Source of the DNA: Hydrogenophaga taeniospiralis
Lineage (GTDB): Bacteria > Pseudomonadota > Gammaproteobacteria > Burkholderiales > Burkholderiaceae_C
Assembly: GCF_020510445.1 (NCBI RefSeq)
Contig: NZ_JAHBAG010000001.1
Span: 2,084,501-2,148,500 of the forward strand
DNA: 64,000 nucleotides
Direction of reading: 5' to 3'
Positions 32,745-43,891 of the stretch are shown here, piece after piece. How positions within the stretch are numbered: the first letter of the stretch is position 1; every line of letters begins with the position of its first letter. Both the position numbers and the translations under genes were made by a program. Under the pieces are notes generated by a model that made no database searches, was not told the DNA's origin, and was given only the letters and a program-made list of their open reading frames with translations.

Positions 32745-34055
32745 TCAGTTGGCTTTCTCGAAGCGTTCCAGTTGTTCGTTGCCGCGGCTGACGATGGCGT
32801 CCAGGGCTTCCTTGGCCGACTTCTTGCCAGCCCAGACCTGCTCCAGTTCTTCATCCTCGATGGCGCGCACCTGGATGAAGTTGCCCAGGCGGATGCCGCG
32901 CGACTTGTCCGTGGTCTTGCGGATCATCTGGTTGACGGCGACGTCGGTCCCGGGATTCTGCTTGTAGAAACCCGACTGCTCGGACAGCGCGAACGACGCC
33001 AGGGTGATGGGCAGGTAACCCGTGCGCTGGTGGCTCTTGGCCTGGATCTCGGCATTCGTCAGGTAGTTGAAGAAGGTCGCCACGCCCTTGTATTCCGCAG
33101 GCTTCTTGCCGCCCATCACCCACAGCGACGCGCCGCCAATTACGGTGTTTTGCGGTGCACCGGCCACGTCCGGGTAGTAGGGCAGGGGCGCGATGCCGAA
33201 GTCGAACTTGGCGTTCTTCTTGATGCTCGCGTAGGTCGACGACGAGGCCGTGGCCATCGCACATTCGCCGGAGTAGAAAGACGCGTCGGCCTTGTTGCCG
33301 CGGCCACGGTAGACGAACAGGCCCTGCTTGGCCATGTTGGAGAGGTTCTCGACGTGGCGCACATGCAGCGGGCTGTTCACGGTCAGGCGGGCGCTGGTGC
33401 CGCCAAAGCCGTTGCCCTTGGAGGCGAACTCGGTGTTGTGCCAGGTGGAGAAGCTCTCCAGCTGGGTCCAGCCCTGCCAGCTGGTTGTGAAGGGGCAGCT
33501 CACGCCCGAAGCCTTGAGCTTGGCGGCGGCGAGTACCACCTCCGGCCAGGTCTTGGGCGGCTGGTTGGGGTCCAGCCCAGCCTTCTTGAAAAGGTCCTTG
33601 TTGTAGTTGAAGACGGTGGTCGAGCTGTTGAACGGGAAGCTCAGCATCTGGCCGTTGGGAGCCGTGTAGTAGCCCACCACGGCCGGGATATAGGCCTTGG
33701 GGTCAAACTTGTAGCCCGCGTCGGTGAGCACCTTGCCCACAGGCACCACAGCGCCCTTGGCGGCCATCATCGTGGCGGTGCCCACTTCAAACACCTGCAG
33801 GATGTGCGGCGCATTGCCCGCGCGGAAGGCCGCCACGGCGGCCGGCATGGTTTCGTCGTAGGTGCCCTTGTAGGTGGGCACGACCTTGTATTCCTTCTGG
33901 CTGGCGTTGAAGCCATTGGCGAGGTCAATCACCCAGTCGTTGAGGCCGCCGGTCATGGAATGCCACCACTGGATTTCGGTCTGTGCGTGGGCCGGACCGC
34001 TCATAAGGGTGGCGAGGGCCAGCAGGCCGGAGAGAGGAATGAATCGCTTGTGCAT
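32745..34055 (-). CDS. ugpB: Glycerol-3-phosphate binding protein UgpB
   Basis: Periplasmic solute-binding protein for sn-glycerol-3-phosphate and glycerophosphodiesters. It has 436 residues. The signal peptide [20 protein letters not shown] ends at AHA-QTE. The mature start [15 protein letters not shown] is characteristic of UgpB; the tryptophan pair contributes to ligand binding in the E. coli protein. ATG 34055 follows an AAGGAG-like site. First gene of the ugpBAEC-ugpQ operon. Confidence 0.95.
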   Translation of the reverse strand: MHKRFIPLSGLLALATLMSGPAHAQTEIQWWHSMTGGLNDWVIDLANGFNASQKEYKVVPTYKGTYDETMPAAVAAFRAGNAPHILQVFEVGTATMMAAKGAVVPVGKVLTDAGYKFDPKAYIPAVVGYYTAPNGQMLSFPFNSSTTVFNYNKDLFKKAGLDPNQPPKTWPEVVLAAAKLKASGVSCPFTTSWQGWTQLESFSTWHNTEFASKGNGFGGTSARLTVNSPLHVRHVENLSNMAKQGLFVYRGRGNKADASFYSGECAMATASSSTYASIKKNAKFDFGIAPLPYYPDVAGAPQNTVIGGASLWVMGGKKPAEYKGVATFFNYLTNAEIQAKSHQRTGYLPITLASFALSEQSGFYKQNPGTDVAVNQMIRKTTDKSRGIRLGNFIQVRAIEDEELEQVWAGKKSAKEALDAIVSRGNEQLERFEKAN

Positions 34056-34104
34056 CAAGTGCTCCTTTTGGGACGTACAGAAGGCCGCAGGGTATCGGTC
34101 CCGT

Positions 34105-34122
34105 GTGACAAAACCATTGCAC
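34105..34122 (-). promoter_or_regulatory. Weak candidate Pho box upstream of ugpB
   Basis: On the minus strand GTGCAAT and TTGTCAC are spaced by four bases, matching the CTGTCAT half-site consensus at 4 and 5 of 7 positions. ugp operons are PhoB targets in E. coli, which motivates the call. The match alone is weak. Confidence 0.25.
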
Positions 34123-34230
34123 ATGCGTTTCCAGAGCATGACAACAGGGGTTTCCACGAGGAGGGTGGGTGTTTGTTGCGCTGCGGTACCATCTAAGGTT
34201 CTGTACTGTCATGCTGGCGACTGCCACACA

Positions 34231-37200
34231 ATGAACGCTCCCACGCCGCTTTCGCTCCTCGTTACCGCCGCCGACGACGCGCCACGCCTGCGCGAGATTC
34301 CGTACAACTACACCTCCTTTTCGGACCGGGAAATCGTGCTGCGGTTGTTGGGCGAGCGGGCCTGGGGACTGCTGGACGAGTTGCGCACCGAGCGCCGCAC
34401 CGGGCGTTCCGCGCGCATGCTGTACGAGGTGCTGGGCGACATCTGGGTGGTGCAGCGCAACCCCTATCTGCAGGACGATCTGCTGGACAACCCCAAGCGC
34501 CGCGCCGCGCTGGTGGATGCCTTGCACCACCGCCTGGGCGAGGTGCAGAAGCGGCGCACACCACAGGACGATGCCGCGCGCGACACCCTGGTGGCCGAAC
34601 TGCTCACCGCCGCCCGGGCCGCGGTCGACAGCTTCGCCCGTTCGTTCGAGGACATGGCCGCCTTGCGTCAGCGCGCCACCAAGGCGTTGCGCCGGCTGAC
34701 GGCCAAGGACAACATCAAGTTCGACGGTCTTTCGCGTGTCTCGCATGTGACCGATGCGACCGACTGGCGCGTGGAATACCCGTTTGTGGTGCTGACCCCC
34801 GACACCGAGGCCGAGATGGCCGAACTGGTGCGCGGCTGCTTCGAACTCGGCCTGACCATCGTGCCGCGTGGTGGCGGTACCGGCTACACCGGTGGCGCGA
34901 TCCCGCTGACCTGGAAGAGCGCGGTGATCAACACCGAAAAGCTCGAAGCCATGACCGAGGTGGAGTTCGTGGCGGTGCCTGGCCACGCCGAACCGCTGCC
35001 CACGATCTGGACCGAAGCGGGCGTGGTGACCCAGCGTGTGGCCGATGCGGCCGAGCGCGCCGGCCATGTGTTCGCGGTGGATCCGACCTCGGCCGAAGCC
35101 TCGTGCGTGGGCGGCAACATCGCCATGAACGCCGGCGGCAAAAAGGCCGTGCTCTGGGGCACGGCGCTGGACAACCTGGTGAGCTGGCGCATGGTGACGC
35201 CGCAGGCGCAGTGGCTCGAAGTCACGCGCCTGGACCACAACCGCGGCAAGATCCACGACGCCGAAGTGGCCACCTTCGAACTCAAATACTTCGAGGCCAA
35301 CGGCAAGACGCCGGTGCGCACCGAACAGCTGGTGATCCCCGGCTCGACCTTCCGCAAGGAAGGCCTGGGCAAGGACGTGACCGACAAGTTCCTCGCCGGC
35401 CTGCCGGGCATCCAGAAAGAAGGCTGCGATGGCCTGATCACCAGCGCGCGCTGGCTGGTGCACCGCATGCCCGAGCACGTGCGCACCGTGTGCCTGGAGT
35501 TCTTCGGCAACCCCAAGGACTGCGTGCCGTCCATCGTGGACATCAAGGACTTCATGTTCGCCGAGATGAAGCGCCCCGGCGGCGCCATTTTGGCGGGTCT
35601 GGAACACCTGGACGACCGCTACCTGAAGGCCGTGGGCTACGCCACCAAGAGCAAGCGTGGCACCTTGCCCAAGATGGTGCTGGTGGGCGACATCGTGGGC
35701 GACGACGCCGACGCTGTGGCCCGCGCCACCAGCGAGGTGATCCGCCTGGCCAACGGCCGCAGCGGTGAAGGCTTTGTGGCCATCAGCGCCGAAGCGCGCA
35801 AGAAGTTCTGGCTCGACCGCAAGCGCACCGCGGCCATCAGCAAACACACCAACGCCTTCAAGGTGAACGAAGACGTGGTGATTCCGCTGCCGCGCATGGG
35901 TGAGTACACCGAGGGCATCGAGCGCATCAACATCGAGCTCTCGCTGCGCAACAAGCTCAAGCTGTGCGAAGCGCTGGAGGCCTTCTTCACCCGCGGCCAA
36001 TTGCCGCTGGGCAAGACCGACGACGCCAACGACATCCCCAGCGCCGAGCTGCTGGAGGATCGCGTGCAGCAGGCGCTGGCGCTGGTGCGCGAAGTGCGCT
36101 CGCTCTGGGCCGGCTGGCTGCGCGACGTGGACACGCTGTTCCCGCGACTGCAGGACCATTCGTTGCGCGCGAGCTGGAAGACGCAGATCCGCGCGCCCTT
36201 GCAGGGCATCTTCACCGGTGCGGCGTTCGGCCCGATCCTGGCCGAATGCACGGCGATCCACCAGCGCGTGCTCAAGGGCCGGGTCTGGGTGGCGCTGCAC
36301 ATGCACGCGGGTGATGGCAACGTGCACACCAACATCCCTGTCAACAGCGATGACTACGAGATGCTGCAGACCGCGCACGAAGCGGTGGGCCGCATCATGG
36401 TGCTGGCGCGCAGCCTGGACGGCGTGATCTCGGGCGAACACGGCATCGGCATCACCAAGCTGGAGTTTTTGACCGACGACGAGCTGCGCCCCTTCGCCGA
36501 GTACAAGGCCAAGGTGGACCCGGAAGGCCGCTTCAACAAGGGCAAGCTGATTCGCGACCTGTCGGGCGTGAAGGGCCTCGCCGCCGACACCAGCCTGCGC
36601 AGCGCCGACCTTTCCAACGCCTACACCCCCAGCTTCGGCCTGATGGGCCACGAGTCGCTGATCATGCAGCAGAGCGACATTGGCGCCATCGCCGATTCGG
36701 TCAAGGACTGCCTGCGCTGCGGCAAGTGCAAACCGGTTTGCGCCACGCACGTGCCGCGCGCCAACCTGCTCTATTCGCCGCGCAACAAGATACTGGCCAC
36801 CTCGCTGCTGGTCGAGGCCTTCCTGTACGAAGAGCAGACGCGCCGCGGCATCAGCATCAAACACTGGGAAGAGTTTGAAGACGTGGCCGACCACTGCACG
36901 GTCTGCCACAAATGCCTCTCGCCGTGCCCGGTGAAGATCGACTTCGGCGACGTGACCATGAACATGCGCAACCTGTTGCGCAAGATGGGGCAGAAGAGCT
37001 TCCGCCCGGGCAACGCCGCGGCCATGTTCTTCCTGAACGCGACCAACCCCGAGACCATCAAGTTCATGCGCTCGGCCATGGTGGGCGTGGGCTTCAAGGC
37101 CCAGCGCCTGGCCAACAACGTGTTGAAGCTCGCCGCGCGCAAGCAGACCAGCGCGCCGCCGGCCACGCTCGGCCCGGCGCCGGTCAAAGAGCAGGTGATC

Positions 37201-38136
37201 CACTTCATCAACAAGAAGATGCCGGGCGGCCTGCCGAAGAAGACCGCGCGCGCCTTGCTGGACATCGAGGACAAGGACTACGTGCCAATCATTCGCAACC
37301 CGGTGGGCACCACGGCCGAGACCGAAGCGGTGTTCTATTTCCCGGGCTGCGGCTCCGAGCGCCTGTTCAGCCAGGTGGGGCTGGCCACGCAGGCCATGCT
37401 CTGGCACGCGGGCGTGCAGACCGTGCTGCCACCGGGCTATTTGTGCTGTGGTTACCCGCAGCGCGGCTCGGGCCAGTTCGACAAGGCCGAAAAAATCATC
37501 ACCGACAACCGGGTGCTGTTCCACCGCGTGGCCAACACGCTGAACTACCTGGACATCAAGACCGTGGTGGTGAGCTGCGGCACCTGCTACGACCAGTTGC
37601 AGGGTTACGAGTTCGAGAAGATCTTCCCTGGCTGCCGCATCATCGACATCCACGAATACCTGCTCGAGAAGGGCATCACGCTGCCGGCCGCGAATGGACA
37701 GGGTGGGGGCGGTTACCTGTACCACGACCCCTGCCACACGCCCATGAAGCTGCAGGACCCGATGAAGACCGTCAAGGGCCTGATGGGCGACAACGTGGTT
37801 GAAAGCAAACGCTGCTGCGGCGAGAGCGGCACGCTGGGCGTGACGCGGCCCGACATCTCGACCCAGATCCGCTTCCGCAAGGAAGAAGAGATCAAGAAGG
37901 GCGAAGCCACGCTGCGCGCCGCCGGCACCGTGGGTGCCAAGGACAACATCAAGATGCTGACCTCCTGCCCGAGCTGCCTGCAGGGTCTCAGCCGCTACAC
38001 CGACGACCTGAACAACGGCCTGCTGGAGGCTGACTACATCGTGGTCGAGATGGCCAACCAGATTCTGGGCAAGGACTGGCTGCCCGACTATGTGGCCCAG
38101 GCCAACCAGGGCGGCATTGAGCGCGTGCTGGTCTGA
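34231..38136 (+). CDS. Giant FAD-linked oxidase / Fe-S oxidoreductase fusion (DUF3683, D-lactate dehydrogenase-like)
   Basis: A 1301-residue flavo-iron-sulfur protein. An N-terminal DUF3683-type region (about 1-180, [14 protein letters not shown]) precedes an FAD-binding domain with [11 protein letters not shown] at 212-222 and a C-terminal FAD-oxidase domain ([19 protein letters not shown]). Two 4Fe-4S motifs follow at about 827 ([11 protein letters not shown]) and 889 ([11 protein letters not shown]). Two CCG-type cysteine domains end the protein ([26 protein letters not shown]). This resembles GlcD+GlcF or Dld fused in one chain. Likely substrate is a D-2-hydroxy acid such as D-lactate, with electrons passed to the quinone pool. 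Substrate is inferred. Confidence 0.85.
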   Translation: MNAPTPLSLLVTAADDAPRLREIPYNYTSFSDREIVLRLLGERAWGLLDELRTERRTGRSARMLYEVLGDIWVVQRNPYLQDDLLDNPKRRAALVDALHHRLGEVQKRRTPQDDAARDTLVAELLTAARAAVDSFARSFEDMAALRQRATKALRRLTAKDNIKFDGLSRVSHVTDATDWRVEYPFVVLTPDTEAEMAELVRGCFELGLTIVPRGGGTGYTGGAIPLTWKSAVINTEKLEAMTEVEFVAVPGHAEPLPTIWTEAGVVTQRVADAAERAGHVFAVDPTSAEASCVGGNIAMNAGGKKAVLWGTALDNLVSWRMVTPQAQWLEVTRLDHNRGKIHDAEVATFELKYFEANGKTPVRTEQLVIPGSTFRKEGLGKDVTDKFLAGLPGIQKEGCDGLITSARWLVHRMPEHVRTVCLEFFGNPKDCVPSIVDIKDFMFAEMKRPGGAILAGLEHLDDRYLKAVGYATKSKRGTLPKMVLVGDIVGDDADAVARATSEVIRLANGRSGEGFVAISAEARKKFWLDRKRTAAISKHTNAFKVNEDVVIPLPRMGEYTEGIERINIELSLRNKLKLCEALEAFFTRGQLPLGKTDDANDIPSAELLEDRVQQALALVREVRSLWAGWLRDVDTLFPRLQDHSLRASWKTQIRAPLQGIFTGAAFGPILAECTAIHQRVLKGRVWVALHMHAGDGNVHTNIPVNSDDYEMLQTAHEAVGRIMVLARSLDGVISGEHGIGITKLEFLTDDELRPFAEYKAKVDPEGRFNKGKLIRDLSGVKGLAADTSLRSADLSNAYTPSFGLMGHESLIMQQSDIGAIADSVKDCLRCGKCKPVCATHVPRANLLYSPRNKILATSLLVEAFLYEEQTRRGISIKHWEEFEDVADHCTVCHKCLSPCPVKIDFGDVTMNMRNLLRKMGQKSFRPGNAAAMFFLNATNPETIKFMRSAMVGVGFKAQRLANNVLKLAARKQTSAPPATLGPAPVKEQVIHFINKKMPGGLPKKTARALLDIEDKDYVPIIRNPVGTTAETEAVFYFPGCGSERLFSQVGLATQAMLWHAGVQTVLPPGYLCCGYPQRGSGQFDKAEKIITDNRVLFHRVANTLNYLDIKTVVVSCGTCYDQLQGYEFEKIFPGCRIIDIHEYLLEKGITLPAANGQGGGGYLYHDPCHTPMKLQDPMKTVKGLMGDNVVESKRCCGESGTLGVTRPDISTQIRFRKEEEIKKGEATLRAAGTVGAKDNIKMLTSCPSCLQGLSRYTDDLNNGLLEADYIVVEMANQILGKDWLPDYVAQANQGGIERVLV

Positions 38137-38162
38137 ACATCGCCAACCAACCGGAGACAGCC

Positions 38163-38576
38163 ATGGCAGGACTCGACAAGAACACCCCGACCCCGCAGGA
38201 CATCACGGTGCACAGCCAGTCCCGCGTGCTCGAGATCGGCTTTTCCGACGGCAGCCAGTTCCGCATTCCCTTCGAGCTGATGCGGGTGTATTCCCCGTCG
38301 GCCGAGGTGCAGGGCCACGGCCCGGGCCAGGAGGTGCTGCAGACCGGCAAACGCGAGGTGGGCATCGTGGCGCTGGAGCCGGTGGGCAACTACGCGGTGC
38401 AACCCACCTTTTCCGATGGTCACGACAGCGGCATCTTTTCCTGGGATTACCTGTATTTCCTGGGGGTGAAGCAGGACGAGCTCTGGGCCGACTACAACGC
38501 CCGCCTGCAGGCGGCCGGCGTGGACCGCGATGCCCCGATGCCCGAGAAGGCCGGGCACGCCTGCGGCAGCCACTGA
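38163..38576 (+). CDS. DUF971 family protein
   Basis: A 137-residue protein with one DUF971 domain: [27 protein letters not shown] and then [27 protein letters not shown]. The same domain occurs in gamma-butyrobetaine hydroxylase N-termini and next to iron-sulfur carriers. The gene is directly upstream of ubiE in many betaproteobacteria. Exact function is unknown. The C-terminal tail ends with a His/Cys-containing HACGSH that might bind metal; this is speculative. Confidence 0.85.
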   Translation: MAGLDKNTPTPQDITVHSQSRVLEIGFSDGSQFRIPFELMRVYSPSAEVQGHGPGQEVLQTGKREVGIVALEPVGNYAVQPTFSDGHDSGIFSWDYLYFLGVKQDELWADYNARLQAAGVDRDAPMPEKAGHACGSH

Positions 38577-38593
38577 GCGGACAAGAGGACACC

Positions 38594-39325
38594 ATGGCAA
38601 CCACACATTTCGGATTCAAGTCGGTCGACGAAGCTGAAAAAGCGCAGCGCGTGCGCAGCGTGTTCGACTCGGTGGCCCCCAAATACGACGTGATGAACGA
38701 TCTCATGTCGGCCGGCCTGCACCGCGTCTGGAAACGCTACACGCTCACCGTGGCCAACCCCCAGCCGGGCGATCAGGTGCTCGACATCGCTGGCGGCACG
38801 GGCGACCTGTCGCTGGCGTTCGCCAAAAAGGTAGGCCCCACGGGGCGCGTGGTGCACACCGACATCAACGAGGCGATGTTGAGCGAGGGGCGCAACCGCC
38901 TGCTCGACCTGGGGGTGGTGTTGCCCACGCTGGTGTGCGATGCCGAGCAACTGCCGTTTGCCAGCAATTCCTTTGATTTCGTGTCGGTGGCGTTTGGTCT
39001 GCGCAACATGACGCACAAGGAACTTGCGCTGGCCGAGATGCATCGCACCCTGAAGCCGGGCGGCAAGTTGCTGGTGCTGGAGTTTTCCCGGGTGGCCAAG
39101 CCACTGGAAAAGGCCTATGACTGGTATTCGTTCAACGTCCTGCCCAAACTGGGCAAGCTGGTGGCCAACGACGAGGAGAGCTACCGCTACCTCGCCGAGT
39201 CCATCCGCATGCACCCGGGGCAGGAAGAGTTGCGACAGATGATGAAGACGGCGGGGTTCGGGCACGTGGACGTGCACAACCTGAGCGCCGGTGTGGTGGC
39301 CCTGCACATGGGCATCAAGTGTTGA
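38594..39325 (+). CDS. ubiE: Ubiquinone/menaquinone C-methyltransferase UbiE
   Basis: SAM-dependent C-methyltransferase of ubiquinone biosynthesis. The 243 residues contain [24 protein letters not shown] at the start, the SAM-binding [16 protein letters not shown], and [27 protein letters not shown] 38594 follows an AAGAGGA ribosome site. It opens the ubi cluster with ubiJ and ubiB downstream. Confidence 0.97.
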   Translation: MATTHFGFKSVDEAEKAQRVRSVFDSVAPKYDVMNDLMSAGLHRVWKRYTLTVANPQPGDQVLDIAGGTGDLSLAFAKKVGPTGRVVHTDINEAMLSEGRNRLLDLGVVLPTLVCDAEQLPFASNSFDFVSVAFGLRNMTHKELALAEMHRTLKPGGKLLVLEFSRVAKPLEKAYDWYSFNVLPKLGKLVANDEESYRYLAESIRMHPGQEELRQMMKTAGFGHVDVHNLSAGVVALHMGIKC

Positions 39326-39360
39326 TTCGGTGTTTTAGACGTCAATAAAGGGACAGGACA

Positions 39361-40338
39361 ATGAGCAGGTTGTGGGCGATTCTTCTGGTGTGCGCCATGG
39401 TGATCGGGGCGCAGGACGCCTCGGCCAAACGCATGGGCGGCGGTTTGTCGTTTGGCAAACAGTCGGGCAATGTGACGCAGCGCAGCACCGCACCCACGAG
39501 CACCCCGCAGCAGGCACCGGCTCAGAACGCCACCACCCGTCCGGCCACCAGTCCGGCCGCGGCCACGACGCCCAAGCGCCCCTGGGGGGCCATGCTGGGG
39601 GGGCTGGCGGCGGGTCTCGGCCTGGCCTGGCTGGCATCCTCCCTGGGCCTGGGCGAAGGCTTCGCCCAGGTGCTGTTGCTGGTCCTGGTGGTGGGGCTGG
39701 GGATTGCCGTGGTCCGCCTGTTCATGCGCCGCCATGCGCCGGCGGCTTCCGCCTCGGGCATGGCCTACCAGGTGGCTGGGGGGGGATCGGGGCAGGCCAC
39801 CACCCCACGTGGTTACAGCCCGAAAAACGTGGGCAATGACGCTTCGGCCCGGCCCTGGGAGCGCCATTCCGCTCCGGCCGATGTCGGCTCGCCGGCTTCC
39901 AACGGTGGCTCCATGATCGGATCGGCCCTTGCCGGCTCGCAGTCCTGGGGTGTGCCGGCCGGGTTTGACGCCGAGGGTTTCCTCAAGGCTTCCAAGGCCA
40001 ACTTCATCAGCCTGCAGGACGCCTGGGACCGTTCGGACATCCCCAGCCTGCGCGCCATGATGACCGACGGCATGCTGGAGCAGATCAAGGGCCAGCTCGC
40101 CGAGCGCGAGCGCGCCGGTGGCAGCGTCGTGAACAAGACCGAAGTGGTCATGCTCGATGCCCAGTTGCTGGGCATCGAGGAACTGGACGACGAATACATG
40201 GCCAGTGTGGAGTTCTCCGGCCTGATCCGCGAAGACGTCTCCGCCGGCCCCAATCCGTTCCGGGAAGTCTGGAACATCACCCGGCCCAAGAGCGGTCCGG
40301 GCGGCTGGCTGGTGGCCGGGGTGCAGGCCCTTCAATAA
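39361..40338 (+). CDS. Tim44-like domain membrane protein
   Basis: A 325-residue protein with a signal sequence (LWAILLVCAMVIGAQDASA), a low-complexity Ser/Thr/Ala/Pro stretch, two hydrophobic helices at about 75-120 and a C-terminal Tim44/MRPL45-like domain (about 205-325) starting AEGFLKASKANFISLQDAWDRSD. Bacterial Tim44-like proteins are inner-membrane or periplasmic and of unknown function. The position between ubiE and ubiJ-ubiB suggests a link to membrane quinone metabolism, but this could be chance. Confidence 0.8.
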   Translation: MSRLWAILLVCAMVIGAQDASAKRMGGGLSFGKQSGNVTQRSTAPTSTPQQAPAQNATTRPATSPAAATTPKRPWGAMLGGLAAGLGLAWLASSLGLGEGFAQVLLLVLVVGLGIAVVRLFMRRHAPAASASGMAYQVAGGGSGQATTPRGYSPKNVGNDASARPWERHSAPADVGSPASNGGSMIGSALAGSQSWGVPAGFDAEGFLKASKANFISLQDAWDRSDIPSLRAMMTDGMLEQIKGQLAERERAGGSVVNKTEVVMLDAQLLGIEELDDEYMASVEFSGLIREDVSAGPNPFREVWNITRPKSGPGGWLVAGVQALQ

Positions 40339-40387
40339 CGGGGCCGTGGCGGGAGAGGCCCGCGTTATCCGTCAAAATCGGGGGGTC

Positions 40388-41044
40388 ATGAAAAATGCAC
40401 CCCCCGTTTTTTCGTCCGGCCCCGCCTCGGGCAGCCGATCTCCCATGGGCTTTCTGCAATCCCTGCTGGGCAGCATCCGTCCTCCCGACTGGGTGGTCGA
40501 TGAGCTGCAGAACCGGCTGGTGCTGTTCCTCAACCATGTGTTGATGCAGGAGCCGCAGGCCCAGGAGCGCCTCAAGCGCCAGAAGGGCAAACCGGTGCGC
40601 ATGCAATGGGGCGACTTCCACCTCACGATCGCGGCCACGCCCGCCGGCCTGCTGGAACGCCCGGCGGCCGATGCGCAGGCCGAGCTCACGGTGACCCTGA
40701 CCCAGACCTCGCCATTTGCGCTGGCGCAGAGTGTGATAGCGGGCGACAAGCCGGGCGTGGACATCCAGGGCGACGTGCAGCTCGCCGCTGAAGTGGCCTG
40801 GCTGGTGGACAACGTGCGCTGGGACGTGGAAGAAGACCTCTCGCGGGTGGTGGGTGATGCCACCGCGCACACGATCAGCCGCTTCGCACGCGCCGCGTCG
40901 CAGGCGGTCAAGGCCTTTGTGGCGCGTTGGCCTGTGGGCTTCCCGCCCCGATCGTCCTCGGCGCAAACGCCAGCGGTGCCGTCCACGGCGGCGCCATCGG
41001 CCGGCGGCGGCAACCCCCCGGGTGGTGGCGGAAACCAGGCATGA
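40388..41044 (+). CDS. ubiJ: Ubiquinone biosynthesis accessory factor UbiJ (SCP2 domain)
   Basis: UbiJ binds ubiquinone intermediates in the soluble Ubi complex. The 218 residues carry an SCP2 lipid-binding domain at about 40-130 ([14 protein letters not shown], then [23 protein letters not shown]) and a helical segment, then a Pro/Gly-rich tail. Two starts are possible: ATG 40388, used here, or ATG 40445 (MGFLQSLLG), which removes a 19-residue non-conserved N-terminus. The stop overlaps the ubiB start by four bases, as is usual for the pair. Confidence 0.85.
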   Translation: MKNAPPVFSSGPASGSRSPMGFLQSLLGSIRPPDWVVDELQNRLVLFLNHVLMQEPQAQERLKRQKGKPVRMQWGDFHLTIAATPAGLLERPAADAQAELTVTLTQTSPFALAQSVIAGDKPGVDIQGDVQLAAEVAWLVDNVRWDVEEDLSRVVGDATAHTISRFARAASQAVKAFVARWPVGFPPRSSSAQTPAVPSTAAPSAGGGNPPGGGGNQA

Positions 41045-42606
41045 CGCGCCTGTTTCGCGGCGCCTTCATCGTCTGGGTGGTCTTGCGCTACGGGCTCGAT
41101 GAGCTCGTGTTGTCCAGCTTCCGGCACCCTGGCCTGCGTCTGCTGACGCGCCTGGTCTCCATCGGCCGCAATCTGAACGCGCCGCCCGGTCAGCGTCTGC
41201 GAGAGGCGCTGGAGCGCCTGGGCCCCATCTTCGTCAAGTTCGGTCAGGTGCTCTCCACGCGGCGCGATCTGCTGCCGCCCGACATTGCCGACGAACTGGC
41301 CCGCCTGCAGGACCGCGTGCCGCCTTTTCCCAGCGCGGTGGCGGTCGCGGCCATCGAGCGCGCGTTCGGCAAGCCGCTGGACGCGGTGTTCACACACTTC
41401 GAGCAGGCGCCGGTGGCCAGCGCGTCCATCGCCCAGGTGCACTTCGCCACGCTGCGGGACGGCCGTCACGGTGGCCGCGAGGTGGCGGTGAAGGTGCTGC
41501 GCCCGAACATGCTGGCGGTGATCGAAAAAGACCTCAGCCTGATGCGCATGATGGCGGGCTGGGTCGAGAAGCTGTCGGCCGACGGCAAACGCCTGAAGCC
41601 CCGCGAAGTGGTGGCCGAGTTCGACAAGTACCTGCACGACGAGCTGGACCTGTTGCGCGAAGCCTCCAACGCGGCCCAGTTGCGCCGCAACATGCAGGGG
41701 CTGGACCTGGTGCTGATCCCCGAAATGCTCTGGGACTACTGCCACACCGACGTGATGGTGATGGAGCGCATGCACGGCCTGCCGATCAACAAGGTGGACG
41801 AGCTGCGCCGCCGGGGTGTGGACATCCCGAAGCTGGCGCGCGACGGCGTCACGATCTTTTTCACCCAGGTGTTTCGCGACGGCTTTTTCCATGCCGACAT
41901 GCACCCGGGCAATATCCAGGTCAGTGTCGATCCGGCCACCTTCGGGCGCTACATCTCGCTCGACTTTGGCATCGTCGGCACGCTGACCGAGTTCGACAAG
42001 GAATACCTGGCGCAGAACTTCACGGCCTTCTTCCGGCGCGACTACAAACGGGTGGCCGAGCTGCACATCGAAAGTGGCTGGGTGCCCCCAGAAACCCGGG
42101 TGGACGAGCTCGAATCAGCGATCCGCGCGGTCTGCGAACCGTATTTCGACCGCCCGTTGAAGGAGATTTCGCTGGGCATGGTGCTGATGCGACTGTTCCA
42201 GACCTCGCGGCGCTTCCATGTGGAGATCCAGCCGCAGCTGGTGCTGCTGCAGAAGACCCTGCTCAACATCGAAGGTCTGGGCCGCGACCTGGACCCGGAG
42301 CTGGATCTGTGGAACACCGCCAAGCCCTTCCTTGAAAAGTGGATGATTGAGCAGGTCGGCCCGAAAAAGCTGCTGGAGCAGCTCAAGGCCGAGGCGCCGC
42401 ATTACGCCAAGCTGCTGCCCGCCTTGCCCCGCCTGGTGCACGACTTCCTGCAGCACCGCCCGCACGAGCTGCGGCGCGAACTCGACACCTTGCTGACCGA
42501 GCAGCGCCGCACCAACCGGCTGCTGCAGGCGATCATGTGGGGCGGCATCGGTTTCCTGATCGGGCTGATCGTGATGCAGGTGTTGCTGCGCGTGCGGCTC
42601 TGGTAG
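41041..42606 (+). CDS. ubiB: Ubiquinone biosynthesis atypical kinase/ATPase UbiB
   Basis: UbiB is an ancient kinase-like ATPase needed for ubiquinone synthesis, anchored in the inner membrane. The 521 residues show the KxGQ motif region [27 protein letters not shown], the A-rich loop [19 protein letters not shown] and SLDFGIVG. Two C-terminal transmembrane helices lie near [24 protein letters not shown] 41041 overlaps the ubiJ stop. Confidence 0.96.
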   Translation: MTRLFRGAFIVWVVLRYGLDELVLSSFRHPGLRLLTRLVSIGRNLNAPPGQRLREALERLGPIFVKFGQVLSTRRDLLPPDIADELARLQDRVPPFPSAVAVAAIERAFGKPLDAVFTHFEQAPVASASIAQVHFATLRDGRHGGREVAVKVLRPNMLAVIEKDLSLMRMMAGWVEKLSADGKRLKPREVVAEFDKYLHDELDLLREASNAAQLRRNMQGLDLVLIPEMLWDYCHTDVMVMERMHGLPINKVDELRRRGVDIPKLARDGVTIFFTQVFRDGFFHADMHPGNIQVSVDPATFGRYISLDFGIVGTLTEFDKEYLAQNFTAFFRRDYKRVAELHIESGWVPPETRVDELESAIRAVCEPYFDRPLKEISLGMVLMRLFQTSRRFHVEIQPQLVLLQKTLLNIEGLGRDLDPELDLWNTAKPFLEKWMIEQVGPKKLLEQLKAEAPHYAKLLPALPRLVHDFLQHRPHELRRELDTLLTEQRRTNRLLQAIMWGGIGFLIGLIVMQVLLRVRLW

Positions 42607-42673
42607 GGCCGGCCGGTGGTCGGCGGGCGCCGATTCCGCCCGGGGCTTGCGCCTGGGAGAACAGGCCCCAATT

Positions 42674-42679
42674 TATAAT
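42674..42679 (+). promoter_or_regulatory. Candidate -10 box upstream of the FmdB-type gene
   Basis: A perfect TATAAT lies in the 185-base gap after ubiB. The only -35-like hexamer (TTGCGC, 42647-42652) is 21 bases away, longer than usual. It could drive the fmdB-like, DUF502 and aspS genes. Confidence 0.4.
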
Positions 42680-42791
42680 GACGGGTTTTGTTCATTAACC
42701 CCTGCGGGCCAGCGCCCGCCGGGTCGGGCCCGATACCCGCCGGCGATACGACCATTGCCGGTCCGGGCCCGGTTTTCCAACAGGTTCCGCC

Positions 42792-43145
42792 ATGCCGATT
42801 TATGCCTACAAGTGCGCGTCCTGCGGCCATGCCAAGGACGTGTTGCAGAAGATGTCCGACGATCCGTTGAGCATCTGCCCGGCCTGTGGCCAGGCCAGCT
42901 TCCAGAAACAGCTCACCGCGGCCGGTTTCCAGCTCAAGGGCTCGGGCTGGTACGTGACCGACTTCCGGGGCGGCAACGGTGGAACGACCGCGCCTGCGGT
43001 GGCCGGTGCCGAAAACGGCGCCGGCGCGGCCGATGGCGCCGCCAAACCCGCCAGCGAGTCCACCGCCAGCCCTGCAGCGGCCAGCCCGGCGGCACCGGCC
43101 GCGGCGGCGCCAGTGGCCAGTTCGCCCCCGACGACCTCCACCTGA
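42792..43145 (+). CDS. FmdB family zinc-ribbon protein
   Basis: A 117-residue protein with an N-terminal zinc ribbon: MPIYAYKCASCGHAKDVLQKM then CPACGQASFQKQLTAAGFQLKGSGWYVTDF, giving two CxxC knuckles. After residue 60 the sequence is an Ala/Pro/Ser-rich tail, probably disordered. FmdB-type proteins are suspected regulators, but function is unproven. The gene is followed 14 bases later by DUF502 and then aspS, a conserved betaproteobacterial trio. Confidence 0.88.
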   Translation: MPIYAYKCASCGHAKDVLQKMSDDPLSICPACGQASFQKQLTAAGFQLKGSGWYVTDFRGGNGGTTAPAVAGAENGAGAADGAAKPASESTASPAAASPAAPAAAAPVASSPPTTST

Positions 43146-43159
43146 AACCCCCGCGCGCC

Positions 43160-43840
43160 ATGTTGTCCCTGCGCAAATGGCTCCTGGCCGGCCTGCTGGT
43201 CTTGGTGCCCCTGATCATCACCCTGTGGGTGCTGGACTGGGTCGTCAGTACGCTCGACCAGACCCTGCACATCCTGCCCGCCTCCTGGCAGCCCGACCAG
43301 TGGCTGGGCTTTCACATCCCCGGTCTGGGCGTGATCTTCGCCGTGGTGGTGGTGCTCTCCATTGGCGCGCTGGCCTCGAACATCATCGGCAACCGGCTCA
43401 TCAACTGGTGGCATGCGCTGCTGCACCGCATTCCGGTGGTGCGCTCCATCTATTCGGGTGTGAAGCAGATTTCCGACACCCTGTTTTCCGAAAAGGGCAA
43501 TGCCTTTCGCAAGGCGCTGTTGGTGCAGTGGCCGCACGAAGGCATGTGGACCATCGCCTTCCTGACCGGCACGCCGGCCGGCGATGTGCTGCGCCAGTTG
43601 CAGAGCCAGCCCGGTGGCGCCACCGGAAGCGATGAGTTCCACAGTGTGTTCGTGCCCACCACGCCCAACCCGACCGGTGGCTACTTCGTGATGGTGCGCA
43701 AGAGCGCCTGCGTGGAGCTGCAGATGAGCGTGGACGAAGCCCTGACCTACATCGTGTCCATGGGGGTGATCGTGCCCGGTGGTCCGAGAAATGCCCAGTT
43801 CAAGGCGGCCACCCCGGGCGCCACCCCGAATCCCACCTGA
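43160..43840 (+). CDS. DUF502 family inner-membrane protein
   Basis: A 226-residue protein with two transmembrane helices at about 6-28 (LLAGLLVLVPLIITLWVLDWV) and 58-80 (GVIFAVVVVLSIGALASNIIG). The DUF502 signature follows: LLHRIPVVRSIYSGVKQISDTLFS, with VFVPTTPNPTGGYFVMV downstream. The family is of unknown function. It sits directly between the FmdB-like gene and aspS. Confidence 0.88.
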   Translation: MLSLRKWLLAGLLVLVPLIITLWVLDWVVSTLDQTLHILPASWQPDQWLGFHIPGLGVIFAVVVVLSIGALASNIIGNRLINWWHALLHRIPVVRSIYSGVKQISDTLFSEKGNAFRKALLVQWPHEGMWTIAFLTGTPAGDVLRQLQSQPGGATGSDEFHSVFVPTTPNPTGGYFVMVRKSACVELQMSVDEALTYIVSMGVIVPGGPRNAQFKAATPGATPNPT

Positions 43841-43891
43841 TGTTTTCCCGCCGTCGACGACGGCGAAATTGTTGTTGAAAGAAGTACCGAC

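Noticed and set aside
34105..34122. Confident Pho box for the ugp operon
   Set aside because: Only 9 of 14 half-site positions match; kept as a low-confidence site instead of a finding.
33925..37737. 1270-codon frame antisense to the FAD/Fe-S oxidoreductase
   Set aside because: Composition (His, Arg, Ala, Gln rich) is typical of antisense translation and the sense gene is clear.
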